A DNA stretch of 6,164 nucleotides from a bacterium (GTDB taxonomy: Bacteria; Verrucomicrobiota; Verrucomicrobiae; Limisphaerales; J093): contig JAKCAB010000574.1 of NCBI GenBank assembly GCA_021839785.1, positions 1 to 6,164 on the forward strand, given 5' to 3'. The notes below the pieces were generated by a model. The model saw only the letters and a list, made by a program, of their open reading frames with translations. It ran no database searches and was not told where the DNA came from. The position numbers were made by a program, and so were the translations under genes. This document shows positions 1 through 4,188 of the stretch, one piece after another; positions within the stretch are counted from its first letter, which is position 1; each line of letters begins with the position of its first letter.

Positions 1-357
1 GTGCACGCGCAATACTTCCCGGATCTGCGAACCAATCCGCATGACCGGGTTGAGTGCGGCGGCCGGCTCCTGAAACACATACGCCACCAGCGCACCGCGA
101 ACGCCGCACAATTCGCGCGGCGTGAGCCGGGTGACTTCGTGGCCCGCCAGCCGGATCTCGCCGGTGACGATCCGCGCGTTCGGTGCCAGCAACCGGCCGA
201 TGGCGAGGGCGGTCACCGTTTTGCCCGACCCGCTTTCGCCCACGAGGCAGACCGTTTCGCCTTCGTTGACTATGAGCGAGACACCGTCCACAGCGCGCAG
301 GGCGCGGTCGCCGGCGCGGAACTCGATCGTGAGGTTTTCGATCGCGAGCAGCGGCAT
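1..357 (-). CDS. Oligopeptide/dipeptide-type ABC transporter ATP-binding protein, N-terminal part (runs off left edge)
   Basis: This is the cytoplasmic ATPase subunit of a peptide importer of the OppD/DppD type, which powers uptake of peptides delivered by a periplasmic binding protein. The first 119 residues are visible. They begin MPLLAIENLTIEF, the usual opening of this family, then AVDGVSL, then the Walker A motif GESGSGKT (about residues 40-47). The Q-loop segment FQEPAAALNPVMRIGSQI follows, and its QEP...LNP form is characteristic of the Opp/Dpp branch. The signature motif, Walker B and C-terminal oligopeptide domain lie outside the window. An in-frame ATG at 387 would add a proline-rich MAPAPPSPPS and leave only 8 nt after the NamZ stop. 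I prefer 357 because the family normally starts there; neither start has a clear Shine-Dalgarno sequence. Position behind the muramidase gene suggests import of peptidoglycan-derived peptides (inference). Confidence 0.93.
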   Translation of the reverse strand, partial: MPLLAIENLTIEFRAGDRALRAVDGVSLIVNEGETVCLVGESGSGKTVTALAIGRLLAPNARIVTGEIRLAGHEVTRLTPRELCGVRGALVAYVFQEPAAALNPVMRIGSQIREVLRVH

Positions 358-395
358 CGAAGGTGGCGAGGGCGGGGCCGGAGCCATCGGCCGCG

Positions 396-1634
396 TCAGA
401 AATAAATGAGGTACTGGCGGCGCTTCGCGCGGAAGGCCGTCTCGCCGGAGTGCCACGCCGCCACGATACTCGCCGCGGGTTTGCCGGCTTGCAGGGCTTT
501 GCGCACGGCGTCGGTGCCGTTGACTTTGTCGAACATGGCGAAGGAGCGGCCCGCCTTGACCGCCTCGGCGAAAAGATCGCGGTGGCCCACTTTGCGCGCC
601 GCGTCCAAGGCGTAGTAATTGATCGCGGCCAGCGGCGCGGTCGCGCCGTTGGTGAAGTGCAACCGAACGCCGTGGACCGTGGAGCCCGTGTAGGCGCCAC
701 GCGGAGCTTTGAAGGAAACCGGGAGGAACTTCACGCCGCCCAGGCGGAGCCCGTTGAGGTAAGTGGCCATTTTGTTTGCGTCGAGCCACGGGGCGGTGAG
801 GCACTGGAACGGATAGGCGCTGCCCAGGCCGATGTTCAAGCCGCCGATCTCCCCCACTGGCCCGGTGGCCGGCAAGCCGATGGCCGTGTCGAACGAGCGC
901 ACGTTCGGAGACGTGGGGTTCCACGGCAGACGGGTGTCCGGCCAGGTCATGGACCGTCGCCAGCCCTGCATGGCGATCACTGTCAACTTGCAGCGGTTGG
1001 TGATCCAGCCCTCGCCGTTGATCATGCGGGCCAGCTCGCCGCAGGTCAGGCCGTAGATGAGCGGGATTTCCCACTGGCCGACGAACGAGCGAAAACGCGG
1101 GTCCAGCATCGGTCCCTCGACGCGCTGGCCGCCCAGCGGGTTCGGCCGGTCGAGCACGATGAACTCCACCCCGGCGGAAGCGCAGGCCTCCATCGCCAGG
1201 CCCATCGAGCTGATGTACGTGTATGGGCGGATGCCGGTGTCCTGGATTTCATACACGAGCGCGTCCAGGCCCTTGAGCATGGCGGGCGTGGGCCGCCGCG
1301 TTGGGCCGGGACCATAGAGCGATTTCACCGGCAGACCGCTGGCCGCGTGGATGGAATCCTTGAACTCCACACCCGCGGCCACCTTGCCGTCGAGGCCGTG
1401 TTCGAGCGCGAACAGGGTTACCAATCGGACTCCCGACGCATGCCGGAGGCGGTCGATGGTGGATTCGCCGCGGCCGTTGACGCTGGTCTGGTTGGCGATG
1501 AGGCCGACACGCTTGCCGCGCAATTCCTTGAAGTCGCGCGCGGCCAGCACGTCGCTGCCGAGTCGAACTTCCGCGTGCGCCGCCAGACACAGCCAGCCAG
1601 CCAGCCAGCCAAAGACCCAAGGGGCTGATCGCAT
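396..1634 (-). CDS. namZ: Secreted DUF1343 protein, NamZ-like exo-beta-N-acetylmuramidase (GH171)
   Basis: This family (DUF1343, NamZ, GH171) removes N-acetylmuramic acid from the non-reducing ends of peptidoglycan fragments. The 412-residue product starts with a signal peptide, MRSAPWVFGW followed by a hydrophobic stretch, with likely cleavage after AHA (residue 21), so it acts outside the cytoplasmic membrane. Family landmarks in order: VGLIANQTSV (43-52), EHG (78-80), SLYGP..RRPT (105-116), EIQDTGIRPYTYISSM (129-144), LDRPNPLGG (161-169), EGP (174-176) and LPWNPTSPN (236-244). Length is normal for a single-domain member. The usual EGTN.S.GRGT segment is replaced by GEIGGLNIGLGSAYPF (261-276), so exact activity is less certain. 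The ATG at 1634 is chosen because it gives the signal peptide; the same frame is open much further upstream, but that part is antisense-like noise overlapping the oxidoreductase gene. The gene lies 59 nt after that gene and just before a peptide ABC ATPase. Confidence 0.9.
   Translation of the reverse strand: MRSAPWVFGWLAGWLCLAAHAEVRLGSDVLAARDFKELRGKRVGLIANQTSVNGRGESTIDRLRHASGVRLVTLFALEHGLDGKVAAGVEFKDSIHAASGLPVKSLYGPGPTRRPTPAMLKGLDALVYEIQDTGIRPYTYISSMGLAMEACASAGVEFIVLDRPNPLGGQRVEGPMLDPRFRSFVGQWEIPLIYGLTCGELARMINGEGWITNRCKLTVIAMQGWRRSMTWPDTRLPWNPTSPNVRSFDTAIGLPATGPVGEIGGLNIGLGSAYPFQCLTAPWLDANKMATYLNGLRLGGVKFLPVSFKAPRGAYTGSTVHGVRLHFTNGATAPLAAINYYALDAARKVGHRDLFAEAVKAGRSFAMFDKVNGTDAVRKALQAGKPAASIVAAWHSGETAFRAKRRQYLIYF
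1590..1610 (-). repeat. Tetranucleotide tandem repeat (GGCT)5 inside the NamZ signal-peptide codons
   Basis: On the coding strand the unit GGCT is repeated five times without a mismatch, plus one extra G. Because the unit is not a multiple of three, it is read as the periodic residues GWLAGWL (residues 9-15) in the hydrophobic core of the signal peptide. Gain or loss of one unit would shift the frame at about codon 15 and abolish the protein. Confidence 0.9.
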
Positions 1635-1648
1635 GGCGGCAGCGTAAG

Positions 1649-1668
1649 CGCCGGATGGAAGACCGGCG
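1649..1668 (-). repeat. Inverted repeat in the spacer between the oxidoreductase and NamZ genes
   Basis: The arms CGCCGG and CCGGCG pair perfectly around an 8-nt loop in the 59-nt spacer. On the minus-strand transcript no U-tract follows, so it does not look like an intrinsic terminator. It could be a transcript-stabilising or processing hairpin, or chance in GC-rich DNA. Confidence 0.3.
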
Positions 1669-1693
1669 AGCGTTTTGTGCCGCGAAATCGGCT

Positions 1694-3076
1694 TCAAGCC
1701 GGGAATTGGTAAGGCGCCCGATAGTCGTAGCGAAGACGGCGGTTCGCCTCCGCGTTGTTGGTGAATCGCTCGGCCTGCGCATCCCATTGCAGCAGGCTCT
1801 GTGTCTGCAAGGCGAGCTTGCCGATCAGCGTGGTAGTCGTGCTGCGGTGGCCGATCTCGATGTCGCAATTGCAGCGCTGCCGGCTTTTCACGCAATCGAG
1901 GAAATTGCGGGCGTGCGGCTCGGTGTCGGTGTTGCCGCTGACCTTTTTTGGCTCGATCCATTTGCGGTAGCTGGCGCGGTACTTCCCATCGGCGGAGCGA
2001 TCCAGCGGGGTGCGGGCCGGGAAGGGGAGCTGCGGCGTGGCTTCGGGCACCACTTCGTAGCCGTTGCCCCACAGGTAGAGCGTGCCTTTCGTGCCGCGGA
2101 TTTCGATCTCGACCCCGCGCGCGTCCGCTGCCGCCGCGTTCGCATTGAATTGCGAAAACGTGGCGAGCGTGCCACCGGGGTATTGCCACAACACCTCGAG
2201 CGTGTCCGGGATTTCGCGGTTGTCTTCGATGGCGAACTTGCCGCCCAGCGCCGTGACCATTTGCGGCGCGTCGTGGCCGAGCGCCGACTGAATGAAGTCC
2301 AGGTAGTGCGTGCCGAAGTTCGTCACCTGGCCGCCCGAAAACGCATAGAACCAACGGAACCGGTAGAAGGCGCGGTTCGGGTTGTACGGCATCGCCGGCG
2401 CCGGACCGAGCCAGGCGTTCCAATCCCAGTCCGTCGGCGGCGCGGCATCGGGCGGCGAACCGATCCCGGTCGGCCACTCGTTTTGAATGTGAAACGCGCG
2501 CGCCACCGTCACCTTGCCCAAGCCACCATTGCGGATGAAGTCCGCCGCCTCGCGGCACATCGCGGACGAGCGGCGGTGGATGCCCACCTGCACGACGCGG
2601 TTGTGCCGGCGCGCGGCCTCGACCATCGCCCGGCCTTCGGCGACGCAAAGCGACAGTGGCTTCTCGACATAGACGTCCTTGCCGGCGGCGCACGCCTGGA
2701 TCATTTGCAGCGCGTGCCAATGATCGGGTGTGCAAATGACCACGGCATCGACGTCCGGCAATTCCAACAGGCGGCGATAGTCTTTGAACTGGCGCGGACG
2801 AGCGTCGTGCTTCTCGACCTTCGCCGCGGCGAAGTCGAGGTAAGGCTGGTAAAGGTCGCACACCGCCACGACCTCCGCGTCTGCGTGCGCCAGGAAGGCG
2901 TCGAGGACTTGGTCCCCGCGATTTCCGAGGCCGATGAAGCCGAGGCGGACGCGGTCATTGGCGCCGAGCACATTCAGGCCACCCACGGTGACGACGGTCG
3001 CCGTGGCGGCGGTCAAGGTTCCCGTGAACCGGCGGCGCGACCACCCACCAGGCGAGGAGACATGGGGATTAGACAT
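1694..3076 (-). CDS. Tat-exported Gfo/Idh/MocA family oxidoreductase
   Basis: The 460-residue product is a predicted NAD(P)-dependent sugar dehydrogenase or related redox enzyme of the Gfo/Idh/MocA family. A twin-arginine leader is evident: SRRRFTG at residues 13-19, then a mild hydrophobic stretch ending near NVLGAND. Export of a folded, cofactor-loaded enzyme is therefore likely. The Rossmann nucleotide-binding loop GFIGLGNRG is at 46-54. The EKP motif with the family's catalytic-type lysine is at 138-140. The C-terminal sheet domain includes the segments [19 protein letters not shown] (217-235) and [14 protein letters not shown] (248-261), typical of the large Verrucomicrobiota/Planctomycetota paralogue group. 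The ATG at 3076 is chosen because the Tat leader follows it at normal distance; the open frame upstream to 3376 looks non-coding. Substrate is unknown. Some Tat-leader members are GH109 glycosidases that use NAD without net oxidation, and I cannot exclude that here. Confidence 0.93.
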   Translation of the reverse strand: MSNPHVSSPGGWSRRRFTGTLTAATATVVTVGGLNVLGANDRVRLGFIGLGNRGDQVLDAFLAHADAEVVAVCDLYQPYLDFAAAKVEKHDARPRQFKDYRRLLELPDVDAVVICTPDHWHALQMIQACAAGKDVYVEKPLSLCVAEGRAMVEAARRHNRVVQVGIHRRSSAMCREAADFIRNGGLGKVTVARAFHIQNEWPTGIGSPPDAAPPTDWDWNAWLGPAPAMPYNPNRAFYRFRWFYAFSGGQVTNFGTHYLDFIQSALGHDAPQMVTALGGKFAIEDNREIPDTLEVLWQYPGGTLATFSQFNANAAAADARGVEIEIRGTKGTLYLWGNGYEVVPEATPQLPFPARTPLDRSADGKYRASYRKWIEPKKVSGNTDTEPHARNFLDCVKSRQRCNCDIEIGHRSTTTTLIGKLALQTQSLLQWDAQAERFTNNAEANRRLRYDYRAPYQFPA

Positions 3077-3093
3077 GGCCAAGGTTTTGGCCA
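3076..3093 (-). promoter_or_regulatory. Hairpin abutting the start codon of the oxidoreductase gene
   Basis: In the minus-strand transcript a perfect 7-bp stem (UGGCCAA with UUGGCCA) closes a 4-nt AACC loop. The last paired base is the A of the AUG at 3076. No Shine-Dalgarno sequence is visible between the stem and the start. Such a hairpin could occlude ribosome entry or control translation; a role is inferred only from its position. Confidence 0.35.
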
Positions 3094-3351
3094 AACCCGC
3101 GGCCAGATCAAGTCTGGAACCGCTGGCGGGAGCGGAGCGGTCGCATCTTCGATGCGGTGCGGGCTCCAGCCAGGTCACGCGCGAGCCGCTGCCGCCGGCC
3201 TTTCGCTGCGTCCGGACCCGCTGACCCGCTGCGACTTCGAGCGCGCCAACTGGCCGGTCACCGCGCGCGATTCGAGCACGTTGGATCTTGTGAATTGGGC
3301 AAAAAGGGCGCAGTGCTTTACCGGCAAGCCTGAATCTGCGATAAGCAGTCC
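3077..3351. other. Leader/intergenic region upstream of the oxidoreductase gene, no intact gene
   Basis: I see no supported gene here on either strand; the open frames have no recognisable domains. It contains several short inverted repeats: TGGCCAA/TTGGCCA at 3076-3093, ACCGCT/AGCGGT at 3119-3141 and CGCATC/GATGCG at 3142-3156. There is also a tandem duplication of the 8-mer GACCCGCT at 3215-3230. The promoter for the oxidoreductase-NamZ-ABC unit is expected in this gap, but I could not find a convincing minus-strand -35/-10 pair. Confidence 0.5.
3317..3345 (+). promoter_or_regulatory. Possible weak sigma70-like promoter facing the antitoxin remnant
   Basis: TTTACC (3317-3322) and GATAAG (3340-3345) are separated by 17 nt. 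Each matches the sigma70 consensus at four of six positions. The predicted transcription start falls near 3352, at the CTG that opens the remnant antitoxin frame. In a GC-rich genome a 4/6 plus 4/6 match is weak evidence. Confidence 0.2.
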
Positions 3352-3543
3352 CTGAGCACGCGAGACCTGATTGCACGGGAAGTGGCGAGCCTGCCCGAGG
3401 CGCTTCAGCGCGAGGTTTATGATTTCGCTCATTTTCTCCGGCTGAAGGACGCAGACGACTGCTTCAACGGCCGTCCCGCCGGACATTTCTCCGCCTCCCG
3501 CCTGGCACCCCCGGCGCTGCCCAGCGAAGGAGTGGTCCGATGA
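3352..3543 (+). pseudogene. Decayed antitoxin remnant (DUF2281/VapB-like N-terminus), plus strand
   Basis: The frame opens [19 protein letters not shown] and continues to [16 protein letters not shown]. This closely follows the N-terminus of small antitoxins that usually begin MSTxxLIxREVxxLPEPLxREVxDFxxFLK and end in a tail like LAxDWxxPEEDxAW. Two things are wrong with it. The expected ATG is a CTG at 3352, with a stop at 3331-3333 and no ATG, GTG or TTG between. After about residue 40 the family resemblance stops and the frame ends at a TGA after GVVR. A tail-like stretch AKEWSDEP is readable around 3526-3549 in another frame, suggesting one or more small indels. No cognate toxin follows: the sequence downstream is antisense to the DUF5615 gene. 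It is the only feature on the plus strand and converges on that gene. A functional CTG-started short protein is possible but less likely. Confidence 0.55.
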
Positions 3544-3570
3544 ACCCAGTGTCCGGCCTTCGAATGCGGA

Positions 3571-3891
3571 TCAAGCGAAGTTGATATTGCCGCTCAGACC
3601 GCACTCGCCGGCCTCGCGCAGCAACTTCAGGAACCGGCTGCACTCGGCGATCCGACTCACCCGCCTGATCAGGACCACGAGGCCGGCGTGAGGATTTGCC
3701 CGTGCCAGATTCAGGAAATGGTCGCGATTGCAGGTGACCGGGGCCATTCCTTTGGCATGAGCAAACGCCAGCACGTCGGCGTCTCCAGCGTCCACGGGGA
3801 GTTGGTTCCGGAGCCGCACCACGTTGTGCCCGGCCTGCGTGGCCACGCGCGCGATGGCTTCAGGCGCGTCGTGGTCCAGCAGAAGGTTCAT
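3571..3891 (-). CDS. DUF5615 PIN-like protein, probable toxin of a type II pair
   Basis: DUF5615 proteins are small PIN-fold proteins, commonly the putative nuclease toxin partner of DUF433 antitoxins. The 106-residue product opens MNLLLDHDAPEAIARVATQ, matching the family's LLDxNxP start with the first acidic residue at D6. VDAGDADVLAFAHAKG (33-48) carries the second acidic cluster (D37/D39). PVTCNRDHFLNLA (51-63) corresponds to the family's VTxDxDF segment, with D57 as the third. LVVLIRR (71-77) is the usual late strand. All expected acidic positions look intact and the length is typical. The start is fixed by an ATGA overlap with the upstream DUF433 gene, implying translational coupling in the usual antitoxin-first order. 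RNase activity is inferred from fold only and has not been shown for most of this family. Confidence 0.85.
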   Translation of the reverse strand: MNLLLDHDAPEAIARVATQAGHNVVRLRNQLPVDAGDADVLAFAHAKGMAPVTCNRDHFLNLARANPHAGLVVLIRRVSRIAECSRFLKLLREAGECGLSGNINFA

Positions 3892-4181
3892 GCCCCGGCC
3901 TCGGCCATCTGGCAGGCGACCAGGAAGTCAATTTCGGCCAAATGATCCTCGTAGTAGGCCAGGCACGCGTACACCTGGGCCCGGGTGAGACCGGACAACT
4001 GTCGGGTCACGGAATCCACCGTCTCCCCGTTTTGCAGCAGGCCGATCGCGTCGTGGACGCAGATTCGCGTGCCCTCAATTCGCGGGTTCCCGCCGCAGAC
4101 TCCCGACGTGCGCGTGAGGTATCGGTATTGCTCGGTACCGCCGTCATGCGCTGAACCTAACCACTCGCATCGGGTCGGCAA
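3888..4181 (-). CDS. DUF433 family antitoxin
   Basis: DUF433 proteins are short helix-turn-helix-like proteins that pair with DUF5615 toxins and probably bind both the toxin and their own promoter. The diagnostic core is YLTRTSGVCGGNPRIEGTRI (residues 21-40). HDAIGLLQNGETVDSVTRQL and LTRAQVYACLAYYEDHLAEI follow, covering the whole domain to about residue 85. The stop overlaps the toxin start by 4 nt (ATGA). The start is uncertain. TTG at 4181 is the only common start codon in frame before the core and lies 7 nt after the stop of the GH123-like gene, with no clear Shine-Dalgarno sequence. The nearest ATG codons (4170 and 4147) are out of frame. Either a TTG start coupled to the upstream gene is used, or a small indel has separated the original ATG from its frame. 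Confidence 0.82.
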   Translation of the reverse strand: MPTRCEWLGSAHDGGTEQYRYLTRTSGVCGGNPRIEGTRICVHDAIGLLQNGETVDSVTRQLSGLTRAQVYACLAYYEDHLAEIDFLVACQMAEAGA

Positions 4182-4188
4182 AGCTGAA

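Noticed and set aside
363..1628. A long plus-strand open frame opposite NamZ
   Set aside because: Same cause: low-complexity R/A/G-rich translation with no family motifs, antisense to a clear DUF1343 protein.
1649..1668. Intrinsic terminator between the oxidoreductase and NamZ genes
   Set aside because: The stem is present but no run of U follows on the transcribed strand, and the close spacing favours read-through.
1635..2861. Extension of the NamZ frame upstream, giving an 821-residue protein
   Set aside because: This part overlaps the oxidoreductase gene in another frame and is arginine-rich noise. The signal peptide right after the ATG at 1634 marks the real start.
1655..3355. A very long plus-strand open frame opposite the oxidoreductase gene
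   Set aside because: It is the mirror of a GC-rich coding frame: arginine- and alanine-rich, with no recognisable domain. The minus-strand frame has Tat, Rossmann and EKP motifs.
3175..3486. Minus-strand 103-codon open frame in the gap before the oxidoreductase
   Set aside because: There is no recognisable domain, and part of it is antisense to the better supported antitoxin-like frame.
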